Source: Bifidobacterium sp. UBA744
GTDB taxonomy: Bacteria; Actinomycetota; Actinomycetes; Actinomycetales; Bifidobacteriaceae
Length of the DNA stretch: 23,145 nucleotides
Assembly (NCBI GenBank): GCA_002298605.1
Contig: DBKS01000053.1
Location: 1-23,145 of the forward strand
Reading direction: 5' to 3'
The notes under the pieces are model-generated. The model made no database searches. It was not told the origin of the DNA and saw only the letters and a list, made by a program, of their open reading frames with translations. Below, piece by piece: positions 7,687 through 15,148 of this stretch (the first letter of the stretch is position 1; the number at the start of each line of letters is the position of its first letter). Made by a program: the position numbers and the translations under genes.

Positions 7687-7703
7687 ACAGGGAGAGGAAG
7701 CAC

Positions 7704-8303
7704 ATGGCACGTACCGCACACATCATTCGTGAAACCAGCGAATCGCATATCGATCTCGAACTCGATCTCGATGGCACCGGACAGACCGATATCGACACGT
7801 CCGTACCGTTTTACAACCATATGATGACGGCCCTGGGCAAACACTCGCTGATCGATCTCAAGATCAAGGCCTGGGGGGACACCGACATCGATGTGCATCA
7901 TACGGTGGAGGACACCGCCATCGTGTTCGGCGAGGCGTTGAAGCAGGCGCTGGGCGACAAGCGTGGCATCCGCCGTTTCGCCGATGCCACCGTGCCTCTG
8001 GACGAGGCCCTGGCCAAGGCCGTGGTCGATATCTCCGGGCGTCCCTATGCGGTGTGCACCGGTGAGCCGGCCGGCTATGAATACTGTATGATGGGCGGTC
8101 ATTTCACCGGTTCGCTGGTTCGCCACGTGATGGAATCCATTGCGCTGCATGCCGGCATCTGCCTGCATATGCAGGTGCTGGCGGGGCGTGACCCGCATCA
8201 TATCGCCGAAGCCGAGTTCAAGGCGCTGGCCAGGGCCCTGCGTTTCGCCGTCGAACCCGATCCGCGCGTGCACGGCGTGCCGAGCACAAAGGGGAGTCTG
8301 TGA
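7704..8303 (+). CDS. hisB: Imidazoleglycerol-phosphate dehydratase
   Basis: This 199-residue single-domain enzyme dehydrates imidazoleglycerol phosphate to imidazole-acetol phosphate. The family metal-binding motifs are present as FYNHMM in the first third, DVHHTVEDTAI and GRDPHHIAEAEFKA; their histidines and glutamates hold the two manganese ions. There is no phosphatase domain, so histidinol-phosphate phosphatase must be encoded elsewhere. The usual FFDHM block reads FYNHM here, a mild variation. ATG 7704 is set by a strong GGAGAGGAAG (7691-7700). The 100-base gap after hisC contains a candidate promoter. The TGA overlaps the ATG of the next gene. Confidence 0.97.
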   Translation: MARTAHIIRETSESHIDLELDLDGTGQTDIDTSVPFYNHMMTALGKHSLIDLKIKAWGDTDIDVHHTVEDTAIVFGEALKQALGDKRGIRRFADATVPLDEALAKAVVDISGRPYAVCTGEPAGYEYCMMGGHFTGSLVRHVMESIALHAGICLHMQVLAGRDPHHIAEAEFKALARALRFAVEPDPRVHGVPSTKGSL

Positions 8304-8953
8304 TGGCGGAGGATTTCAACCCCGACGACGCGCACTTCTCCGACGAGGAGCTCGAAGCTGCGCTCGCCGGCTTCGAGAAGGAATTCAAGGAAGGCGACGC
8401 CGGCAAGAACGACGATGACGGCGGCCATGACGGAGGGGATCCGACGGCGGACTTCGACGAGGAACTTGAAGGGCTGCTGGGGGACAAGGCCAAAGTGGCC
8501 GTGATCATCACGCGTCTCGCCTCGGCCGAGCTGCTGGCCGCGTTCTGCCAAATTTCCGACATTTCGGCCGATTGCATCGCCTCGCAGGATGGGGCGGTGG
8601 CCGTGCTGTCCAATCTCGCCGGCGACGGTCCCGAAGCCGCGGCCAAAGACCTGACCACAGTGGTCAACGGCATGGCGGTTGTGCTGGCGGTGAATCGCGC
8701 CGACAAGCTCGAGGCCACCATGTACCTCAAGGGGCAGTCCGGTCAGACTTTCGCCCCGCCTGTGCTGTTCACCGCGACCGCGGGCTTCGTCGAGGACCTG
8801 ATGCTCGGCATGACAACCGTCGACGCCCTGAAATCCCAAGGACTTACGATGGTGTCCACCTCCGCGTACGATCGCGAGGCCGCCATGAAGGTGATTGCCG
8901 AACACACGCGCTTTGGCCGTGGCGGCGCCACCCGCGGCTCGCGCGTGCAATAG
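8303..8953 (+). CDS. Uncharacterised acidic protein within the his cluster
   Basis: This 216-residue soluble protein has no family I can name. The first 60 residues are strongly acidic and probably disordered (runs such as DDDGGHDGGD and DEELEGLL). The rest looks folded, with alternating hydrophobic beta-like and helical stretches (KVAVIITRLASAELLAAF; AVVLAVNRADKLEATMYLKG; FVEDLMLGMTTVDAL). It has no signal peptide, membrane helix or cysteine-rich motif. The ATG at 8303 overlaps the hisB stop (TGATG) and has GGGGAG (8291-8296) at six bases; a GTG at 8300 is the alternative. The position between hisB and hisH suggests a partner or regulator of the pathway, which is inference from context only. 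Confidence 0.8.
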   Translation: MAEDFNPDDAHFSDEELEAALAGFEKEFKEGDAGKNDDDGGHDGGDPTADFDEELEGLLGDKAKVAVIITRLASAELLAAFCQISDISADCIASQDGAVAVLSNLAGDGPEAAAKDLTTVVNGMAVVLAVNRADKLEATMYLKGQSGQTFAPPVLFTATAGFVEDLMLGMTTVDALKSQGLTMVSTSAYDREAAMKVIAEHTRFGRGGATRGSRVQ

Positions 8954-8965
8954 CAAGAGCCCATC

Positions 8966-8982
8966 GCGCCAGTCCGTGGCGC
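8966..8982 (+). repeat. Hairpin in the gap before hisH
   Basis: GCGCCA (8966-8971), loop GTCCG, and TGGCGC (8977-8982) form a perfect GC-rich six-pair stem in the 55-base gap between the unknown gene and hisH. No T run follows, so it is more likely an RNA-processing or stability element than a terminator. Confidence 0.4.
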
Positions 8983-9008
8983 AAGTCTGACATAGCAAGG
9001 AGCAACCA

Positions 9009-9656
9009 ATGACCAGAGTCGTCGTCTTCGATTACGGGTTCGGCAATGTTCGTTCCATGGTGCGTGCGCTCGCCAATCTCGGCGTGGATGCCACACTCAC
9101 CTCCGATTACCGGCAGGCGCTGGAAGCCGATGGCCTGGTGGTGCCCGGCGTCGGGGCGTTCGCGGCATGCGTGGACGGACTGCGGCAGGTGAGAGGCGAC
9201 CGTGTGATATACGATCGGGTTCGTTCCGGCAGGCCTGTGCTGGGCGTGTGCGTCGGGCTTCAGATCATGTTCGAAACCGGCACCGAACATCAGGAGAACG
9301 CCCATGGACTTGGATTGATCGGTGGCAGCGTGGACCTTCTGGATGCCCCTGTGGTGCCGCATATGGGATGGGACACCGTTGACGCCGCCCCTGGCAGCAC
9401 CCTGCTGCGCGGTGTTGAGGATGAGCGGTTCTACTTTGTGCACTCCTACGCCGCCATGAACGCCGCTCCCGCCGACCTGAGCCACGAACAGATCGATCTC
9501 GGCGATGCCGATGAGCGCATCACATGGTGCGATTACGGCTACAGCCATTTCGTCGCGGCCTATGAACGCGGCCCGATCTCGGCCACGCAGTTCCATCCTG
9601 AAAAATCCGGTGAGGCCGGCGCCAAGCTGCTCACCAATTGGATCGCTTCGTTCTGA
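9009..9656 (+). CDS. hisH: Imidazole glycerol phosphate synthase, glutaminase subunit
   Basis: This 215-residue class I glutamine amidotransferase releases ammonia from glutamine and channels it to HisF, which forms imidazoleglycerol phosphate and AICAR. The catalytic triad is visible as Cys81 (GVCVGLQ), His196 and Glu198 (FHPEKSG). The N terminus VVFDYGFGNVRS and PGVGAFAACVDGL are family blocks. AAGGAG precedes the ATG at good spacing. The partner HisF is not in this window. The next gene starts 11 bases after the stop, so the two are surely cotranscribed. Glutamine synthetase, which makes its substrate, lies 2.3 kb downstream. Confidence 0.97.
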   Translation: MTRVVVFDYGFGNVRSMVRALANLGVDATLTSDYRQALEADGLVVPGVGAFAACVDGLRQVRGDRVIYDRVRSGRPVLGVCVGLQIMFETGTEHQENAHGLGLIGGSVDLLDAPVVPHMGWDTVDAAPGSTLLRGVEDERFYFVHSYAAMNAAPADLSHEQIDLGDADERITWCDYGYSHFVAAYERGPISATQFHPEKSGEAGAKLLTNWIASF

Positions 9657-9667
9657 AAGGAAATTCC

Positions 9668-10396
9668 ATGTCGCTTACCCTGCTTCCCGCCGTTGATGTC
9701 CGTGATGGCAAAGCCGTGCGCCTGCGCCAAGGCGAATCCGGTTCCGAAACCGATTACGGCTCCCCGCTTGAGGCCGCCCGCACCTGGGTTGAGGCGGGCG
9801 CCGAATGGATCCATCTGGTCGATCTCGACGCCGCGTTCGGCACGGGCGACAACCGCGCCCAGCTCAAAGCCATCGTCGCCGAACTGGGGGATAAGGTCAA
9901 TATTGAAATGTCCGGCGGCGTGCGCGACGACGAGTCGCTGGACGCCGCGCTGGAAGCCGGCGCCGCGCGGGTGAACATCGGCACCGCCGCGCTCGAGAAC
10001 CCCGAATGGACCGCGTCGGTCATCACCAAATACGGAGACCGTGTCGCCGTGGGTCTTGACGTGCGCGGCCACACGCTTGCGGCCCGCGGATGGGTCAAGG
10101 AGGGCGGCGACCTGTTCGAGACGATGGCGTTCCTGGATTCGGTGGGATGCTCGCGCTACGTGGTTACCGACGTCGCCAGGGACGGCATGATGTCGGGGCC
10201 GAATATCACCCTGCTCAGGGAGGTCGCCGAACGCACCGACGCCAAGGTCACCGCTTCGGGCGGCATCGCCAGGCTGGATGACCTGCGGGCCATCAGGGAA
10301 CTTGCCGATCTGGGTGTGGACGCCGCGATTCTGGGCAAGTCGCTGTATGCCCGAGCATTCACGCTCGAAGAGGCTCTCGAGGTTGCGCGCGGCTGA
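9668..10396 (+). CDS. priA: ProFAR isomerase HisA, probably the bifunctional PriA form
   Basis: This 242-residue (beta/alpha)8 barrel isomerises ProFAR to PRFAR in histidine synthesis. Much of it parallels actinobacterial PriA, which also carries out the TrpF step of tryptophan synthesis: LLPAVDV (Asp10), GAEWIHLVDLDAAFG, GGVRDDESL, VGTAALENP-like IGTAALENPEW, AVGLDV (Asp131), ARGW (Arg140, Trp142), GCSRYVVTDVARDG (Asp168, Asp172) and ASGGIARLDDLRAI. The Arg and Trp positions match Arg143 and Trp145 described for the Mycobacterium tuberculosis enzyme. Whether dual activity is kept here is inferred. AAGGAAA lies before the ATG at 9668. The TGA overlaps the start of the DUF2252 gene (TGATG). 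Confidence 0.92.
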   Translation: MSLTLLPAVDVRDGKAVRLRQGESGSETDYGSPLEAARTWVEAGAEWIHLVDLDAAFGTGDNRAQLKAIVAELGDKVNIEMSGGVRDDESLDAALEAGAARVNIGTAALENPEWTASVITKYGDRVAVGLDVRGHTLAARGWVKEGGDLFETMAFLDSVGCSRYVVTDVARDGMMSGPNITLLREVAERTDAKVTASGGIARLDDLRAIRELADLGVDAAILGKSLYARAFTLEEALEVARG

Positions 10397-11901
10397 TGAG
10401 CAAGACGTCGAACACAGTGAAGACAACGGTGAGCGCGGGCGGCGTCTCGGAATCCGCCGACCCGTCGACCGGGAGCGCCCGGCGATGGCCCCGCATCGAC
10501 CTGCGCTCCTGGGTGGAGCATGAGGATCCACGCGACAGGGCCAAAGCCGGCATCGCCGCTCGTGTCAAGGCGCCCTTGGAAAGCCATGCCATATGGCAGG
10601 TGCGTGAGGGGCGTCGCGATGTGATCAGCCTGCTGGAGGAACAGTCGGCCGTGCGCGTGCCAGATCTGATTCCGTTGCGTTACGCCCGTATGAGTGTCAG
10701 CCCCTTCACCTTCTACCGCGGCACGGCCTTGATCATGGCGAACGATTTGGCCCGCACGCCGGTTACCGGCATCCCGGTGCAATGCGTGGGCGACGCCCAT
10801 ATCGGCAATTTCGGCATCTTCCGTTCGCCGTCCGCCCGTCTGGTGTTCGACATCAACGATTTCGACGAGACCGCCACCGGCCCGTGGGAGTGGGACATCA
10901 AACGTCTTGCGGTCAGCGTCGAGGTGTGCGGGCGCGCGAACGGCATCAAGGAAAAGGCCCGTCGCGCCTGCGTGGAGCGTTGCGTGCACACGTATCGCAA
11001 CCGCATCGACCAGTTCTCCAAGATGGATTATCTTGAGGCGTGGTACGACCATCTTGATGTCGAGCAGACGCTTGATCGCTTCGAATCGACGCGCAACGGC
11101 GTGAAGAACCGCACTCTGCGCGCCGCCGCCATGAAGGCCGCGTTGAAGGACTCCGACGCCGCGGCCGCCAAACTCGCACATTGGGAGGGCGACAAGCTGC
11201 GCTTCAACTACGCCCCGCCGGAATTGGTGCCGATCAGCCGTCTGAAGCATTACGCCGATCTCGACGCGCTGCAGGCGCGCATCGACGCGCTGATGGCCAG
11301 CTACCGCGAGTCTCTGTACGATGACCGCCGTCATGTCTTCGATCATTACCGGTATCACGACGCCGCCCGCAAGGTCGTCGGCGTGGGATCCGTGGGCCAG
11401 CGTGCCTGGATCGCCATGTTCACCGGCCGCGACGTGGACGATCCGCTGATTCTGCAAATGAAGGAGGCCACCGATTCGGTGCTCGAGCGCTTCTGCGGCA
11501 CCAGTCCGTACGCCACGCACGGCGAGCGTGTGGTGCAGGGGCAGAAGCTCATCCAGTCGACGGCCGACGTCATGCTCGGCTGGTCGTCGTTCATAGCCGA
11601 TGACGGTCGGCCGCGTGACTATTACGTCCGGCAGCTTTGGAACGGCAAGGGATCCATCGACATCGATCATCTCAATGATCTGGCCCTGTCCGATCTGGGC
11701 CGCATGTGCGCGTGGTGCCTGGCCCACGCCCACGCGCGTACCGGCGATTCCACGGCCATAGCGAACTATCTGGGCGGCACCTCCGAGTTCGATGAGGCCG
11801 TGGCGTCTTTCGCCGTCAGCTATGCCGATCAGACCGAAGAGGATTACAAGGTATTCAAATCTTTGATCAAAAAGGGCGAGCTTCCCTGCAGCGCGAAATA
11901 G
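10396..11901 (+). CDS. DUF2252 family protein, kinase-like fold
   Basis: This 501-residue soluble protein belongs to DUF2252. The kinase-like motifs are clear: CVGDAHIGNFG (Asp133, His135, Asn138) resembles the catalytic loop of aminoglycoside phosphotransferases, and DINDFDET (Asp155, Asp157) resembles the metal-binding DFG-type segment. A later block GVGSVGQRAWIAMFTGRDVDDPLILQMKEA is also characteristic of the family. No substrate is established to my knowledge, so phosphotransferase activity is inferred from the fold. The first 35 residues are Ser/Thr-rich and probably disordered. The ATG shares a base with the priA stop and has no clear ribosome binding site of its own, which suggests coupled translation; an internal start is possible. 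Confidence 0.88.
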   Translation: MSKTSNTVKTTVSAGGVSESADPSTGSARRWPRIDLRSWVEHEDPRDRAKAGIAARVKAPLESHAIWQVREGRRDVISLLEEQSAVRVPDLIPLRYARMSVSPFTFYRGTALIMANDLARTPVTGIPVQCVGDAHIGNFGIFRSPSARLVFDINDFDETATGPWEWDIKRLAVSVEVCGRANGIKEKARRACVERCVHTYRNRIDQFSKMDYLEAWYDHLDVEQTLDRFESTRNGVKNRTLRAAAMKAALKDSDAAAAKLAHWEGDKLRFNYAPPELVPISRLKHYADLDALQARIDALMASYRESLYDDRRHVFDHYRYHDAARKVVGVGSVGQRAWIAMFTGRDVDDPLILQMKEATDSVLERFCGTSPYATHGERVVQGQKLIQSTADVMLGWSSFIADDGRPRDYYVRQLWNGKGSIDIDHLNDLALSDLGRMCAWCLAHAHARTGDSTAIANYLGGTSEFDEAVASFAVSYADQTEEDYKVFKSLIKKGELPCSAK

Positions 11902-11925
11902 CCGGACGGCGATCGACGCCAGGTT

Positions 11926-11961
11926 TTGTGTTAACGAGTGCCGTAATAATAGCATGCGACC
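11926..11961 (+). promoter_or_regulatory. glnA promoter, leaderless-type
   Basis: TTGTGT (11926-11931), an 18-base spacer and TAGCAT (11950-11955) precede the ATG at 11962 by six bases. An overlapping -10 candidate is AATAAT (11945-11950). No Shine-Dalgarno site precedes either possible start. The gene therefore has its own promoter, separate from the his cluster. Confidence 0.5.
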
Positions 11962-13308
11962 ATGGTCCCTATGGATAAGCAGCAAGAGTTTGCACTGCGC
12001 ACGGTCGAAGAACGCGACGTGCGCTTTATTCGTTTGTGGTTCACCGATGTTTTGGGAACGCTGAAGTCTGTGGCGATTGCTCCTGCGGAGCTGGAAGCGG
12101 CGTTTGAAGAGGGTTTGGGATTTGACGGTTCGGCGATCGAGGGCATGACCCGTATTTCCGAGGATGATATGATCGTCCACCCCGATCCCTCCACCTTCCA
12201 GATCCTGCCGTGGCGAGGTGGCCCTCAGGGTACCGCCCGCATGTTCTGCGACGTACTGACGCCCGAGGGGGAGCCGTCGCTGGGGGATCCGCGCCATGTG
12301 CTCAAGCGCGCGCTCGCCAAGGCGAAGGACCGTGGCTTCACGTTCTATGTGCATCCAGAAATCGAGTTCTACCTGTTCGAGAATCAGGAGGACTGGTCCC
12401 AAACGCCCAAGCCCATCGACGACGGCGGCTATTTCGACCATGTGCCGCGAAGCCCCGGGATGGATTTCCGCCGTGCCACGGTGAATATGCTTGAGCAGAT
12501 GGGCATTTCGGTGGAGTATTCGCATCACGAGGCGGGTCCCGGCCAGAACGAGATCGATCTGCGCTATGCCGATGCGCTTACCACGGCCGACAACATCATG
12601 ACGTTCCGTACGGTGGTCAAGGAGATTTCGCTTGAGCGTGGCATTCACGCCAGCTTCATGCCCAAGCCGTTCTCCGACAAGCCGGGATCCGGCATGCACA
12701 CCCATTTGAGCTTGTTCGAGGGCGATTCCAACGCGTTCTACGAGGCTGGCCAGGAATTCAACATGTCGCTGACCGCGCGGCAGTTCGCAGCCGGCATTCT
12801 GTACCATGCCGCCGAGATCTGCGCGGTGACCTGCCAGTACGTGAATTCCTACAAGCGTCTGTGGGGCGGCAACGAGGCGCCGAGCTACATTTGCTGGGGC
12901 CATAACAATCGCTCCGCCCTGCTGCGTATTCCGCAGTACAAGCCCGGCAAGGGGAATTCCGCCCGTATGGAGTTCCGTGCGCTCGACCCGGTCGCCAACC
13001 CGTATCTCGCCTATTCGCTGCTGTTGGCCGCCGGTCTGGACGGCATCGACAAGCAGATGCAGCTTGACGAGCCGACCAGTGATGATGTGTGGGAGCTCAC
13101 CGATCAGGAGCGCCAGGCCATGGGCATCAAGCCGTTGCCGAGTTCGCTGGACGAGGCGCTGAAGATCATGGAGCGCTCCGATTTTGTGGCCGACGTGCTT
13201 GGCGAGCATGCCTTCGAGTATTTCCTGCGCAATAAGCGTCAGGAGTGGGCCGAATACAACAGCCAGGTCACGCCGTACGAGTTGAGCAAGTATCTTCGTC
13301 GCCTGTAG
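11962..13308 (+). CDS. glnA: Glutamine synthetase, type I-alpha (GlnA2-like)
   Basis: This 448-residue dodecameric-type enzyme makes glutamine from glutamate, ammonia and ATP. Family motifs are DGSAIEG near the N terminus, HPEIEFYLF, the metal- and glutamate-binding GPGQNEIDLRYADAL, the ATP-binding KPFSDKPGSGMHTHLSL, and NSYKRLWGGNEAP with RSALLRIP. The sequence resembles actinobacterial GlnA2 almost from the first residue. The NLYDLP-type adenylylation tyrosine of GSI-beta enzymes is absent (DDVWELTDQER instead), and the chain is short, so AMP-based control is not expected. ATG 11962 fits the promoter spacing; ATG 11971 (MDKQQEF) fits the start of relatives. It follows DUF2252 by 60 bases and probably supplies glutamine for HisH. 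Confidence 0.96.
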   Translation: MVPMDKQQEFALRTVEERDVRFIRLWFTDVLGTLKSVAIAPAELEAAFEEGLGFDGSAIEGMTRISEDDMIVHPDPSTFQILPWRGGPQGTARMFCDVLTPEGEPSLGDPRHVLKRALAKAKDRGFTFYVHPEIEFYLFENQEDWSQTPKPIDDGGYFDHVPRSPGMDFRRATVNMLEQMGISVEYSHHEAGPGQNEIDLRYADALTTADNIMTFRTVVKEISLERGIHASFMPKPFSDKPGSGMHTHLSLFEGDSNAFYEAGQEFNMSLTARQFAAGILYHAAEICAVTCQYVNSYKRLWGGNEAPSYICWGHNNRSALLRIPQYKPGKGNSARMEFRALDPVANPYLAYSLLLAAGLDGIDKQMQLDEPTSDDVWELTDQERQAMGIKPLPSSLDEALKIMERSDFVADVLGEHAFEYFLRNKRQEWAEYNSQVTPYELSKYLRRL

Positions 13309-13333
13309 CAGAATTGCGCAGTCGTATGGCGGT

Positions 13334-13347
13334 TGCAGTCCGCTGCA
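13334..13347. terminator. Short hairpin between convergent genes
   Basis: TGCAG (13334-13338), loop TCCG and CTGCA (13343-13347) form a five-pair stem in the 54-base gap between glnA and the opposing membrane-protein gene. There is no T run. The position fits a bidirectional terminator but the structure is weak. Confidence 0.3.
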
Positions 13348-13362
13348 TTGCGAACGGGGAGT

Positions 13363-14958
13363 TTATGACGGCACTCCGTCGATCGGGAAGGACTGGTCGA
13401 ACTCGGGTCCGTCCGATCCCGACATCTGCATGCGCACCTGATCGGTGAGGTTGCGTAATTCGCAGGCGAATGTGACCGTGCCGGTAACGCCTGGCTGCAG
13501 GTACTGAAGCTGGGATGGGAAGTCATACAGATCGCTGTCGGACGAGAGGGAGGCCGTGCTCAGTTCCACGCCGTTCTGGAAGAATTTGGGGTAGCCGATC
13601 CGAGTGAAGTATATGGGGTGCTTGGATGTGTTCTCCCAATCGATGGTGATGACCGCCGTGTCGACATCCCGATCGCTTCTGCCCGCGTACGTTACGTCCC
13701 TGACCGTGAATGACAGGCTGTCCTGCACGCCGTTGCCTGACAAATATCCATCCCATGATTCGAACCATTGCGCGGTGTCGGTCGTCCCGGCGCCTTCGTC
13801 GGGCTCCAGTGCATTCGTGATGTCGGATGCTTGCAGACGGGTGAGATCGGTCCGATCCTGCGCCAGGGAGAATCCACCGCGGATGATGACGGGGTCGTTG
13901 CTGGACAGTTCGACCGCGATGTCGGATTCGTCCCGAAGCTCATATGCCTTGGTCACATCAAGGCTTGCCCCGTTCGCGATCTCCAGATTGGGGGATTGGT
14001 AGTCGTAATAGTCCAATCCGTCGGGGTCCTCCGCGGAATAGTTGCGATAGTCGGAGACTGATGTTTCATGAAGGCTTGCGCCATGCTGGTAGACGTTGTC
14101 GTGGATAACGCCGAACGACGTGTTGTTCGCCGCATGATTGGTGAACCGGTAGGTGACGATCACCGTTGGGTTGTCGGCATATGACCGCGGTCCGCGTCGC
14201 GCTGAGACGATGGCGACATCTCCGGAGGAACCCTCCGCCCAGGTCAGGCTGCCTTCGTCTTCCAGTACGGTCGGTTCAACGTCCTCGGGTTTGACCTTGG
14301 AATAGTCAGGCTCCTCCCCGTCGCTGGAGGAGGGGAGCGAGGTTTCTGCGGCGTATCTGCCGCTCCAGTCGCCCGTCCACGGATTGCCGCCAAGGGACAT
14401 CAGGGTGATTGTCGAAAGCGTGGAAGACACTATGAGCCACACGGCAAGTACGAGCGCTGTAATGGCTCTGCCTTTGCCGGCCCATTGGTGGCGTGAGATG
14501 GCAATGAGTGCGGCAGCGGCCAATATCGCGGTGATCACGGACAGTGCGAGTTGCAGAATGGGGCTGAAATCGCACAAGAAGGCCACGGCGGCGCATATGA
14601 TCGCCGCCGTGGCCATCGTGCTGACGCGGCGGGATGTGTCGGCGTGGCGGGATGTGCTGCCTGCGCGGGTTTGGGATTGCCGCCGTCCGACGATTGGGTT
14701 CGATGTGGCCGCCATCGGTTTCGGCTCCGTTGTCCTGATCGGATTCGTAGCCGTTGCCGTGTCCGCGGCGGTGGCGGTGGCCGATACGCGGCTTTCCTGC
14801 GGCGTCCACGGGGGTCTTCCGGCCAGTTTGCTCTTCTGATTGTCGGCATCCAGCACCTGTGACGGATCGACGTAATCCTGCGTCTCATCCGTGTCGAATG
14901 GCGAAACGTAGCCGTCGCCGTTGGCGTCCTTGCCGTTTCTGCTTGCGAACAGTCCCAT
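13363..14958 (-). CDS. Membrane protein with EF-hand-like loop and DUF5067-type domains
   Basis: This 531-residue protein has a layered build. Residues 11-22 (DANGDGYVSPFD) match a calcium-binding EF-hand loop. A disordered Thr/Ala/Pro-rich linker runs to about 112. Three hydrophobic helices follow at about 115-130, 133-155 and 164-188. The remainder is extracytoplasmic if the N terminus is inside. A DUF5067-like Ig-type domain lies at about 235-345 (PTVIVTYRFTNHAANNTSF; GASLDVTKAYELRDESD). A second, related domain lies at about 395-525 (DTAVITIDWENTSKHPI; LQPGVTGTVTFACELRN). The function is unknown; surface exposure and environmental sensing are inference. The ATG at 14958 has GAAGGGAAA before it, so a 65-residue longer reading is not needed. 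Confidence 0.85.
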   Translation of the reverse strand: MGLFASRNGKDANGDGYVSPFDTDETQDYVDPSQVLDADNQKSKLAGRPPWTPQESRVSATATAADTATATNPIRTTEPKPMAATSNPIVGRRQSQTRAGSTSRHADTSRRVSTMATAAIICAAVAFLCDFSPILQLALSVITAILAAAALIAISRHQWAGKGRAITALVLAVWLIVSSTLSTITLMSLGGNPWTGDWSGRYAAETSLPSSSDGEEPDYSKVKPEDVEPTVLEDEGSLTWAEGSSGDVAIVSARRGPRSYADNPTVIVTYRFTNHAANNTSFGVIHDNVYQHGASLHETSVSDYRNYSAEDPDGLDYYDYQSPNLEIANGASLDVTKAYELRDESDIAVELSSNDPVIIRGGFSLAQDRTDLTRLQASDITNALEPDEGAGTTDTAQWFESWDGYLSGNGVQDSLSFTVRDVTYAGRSDRDVDTAVITIDWENTSKHPIYFTRIGYPKFFQNGVELSTASLSSDSDLYDFPSQLQYLQPGVTGTVTFACELRNLTDQVRMQMSGSDGPEFDQSFPIDGVPS

Positions 14959-15073
14959 GTTCGTTTCCCTTCGCAATGTCGTCCGAGACGGTCCGCTGAG
15001 CCGTTCCCTGAGTTCTTCTCGGACTCCTCCGGCCAGAAAAACCGCGTTTGGTTCGCACTTCGGTTCCGTGACC

Positions 15074-15079
15074 ATTCTA
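15074..15079 (-). promoter_or_regulatory. Candidate -10 box for the DUF5067-type gene
   Basis: TAGAAT on the minus strand (15079-15074) would give a leader of about 110 bases. The -35 region falls on the CCATGGTCGGC direct repeats. No good -35 match is visible, so this is tentative. Confidence 0.3.
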
Positions 15080-15082
15080 TCG

Positions 15083-15111
15083 CCATGGTCGGCTGAGACA
15101 CCATGGTCGGC
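15083..15111. repeat. 11-bp direct repeats in the divergent promoter region
   Basis: CCATGGTCGGC occurs exactly at 15083-15093 and again at 15101-15111, an 18-base period. They sit between the minus-strand -10 candidate and the plus-strand MFS promoter, a plausible place for a regulator binding two sites on nearly the same DNA face. Confidence 0.5.
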
Positions 15112-15148
15112 GGGCGAAGTCAGCGGGTTCTGGAATCGGCGGGGATGG

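Noticed and set aside
10156..13209. Open frame of about 1017 codons on the minus strand opposite priA, DUF2252 and glnA
   Set aside because: It is the mirror of strongly coding plus-strand genes in GC-rich DNA. It crosses three recognised genes and their boundaries, and its translation is low-complexity and resembles no family.
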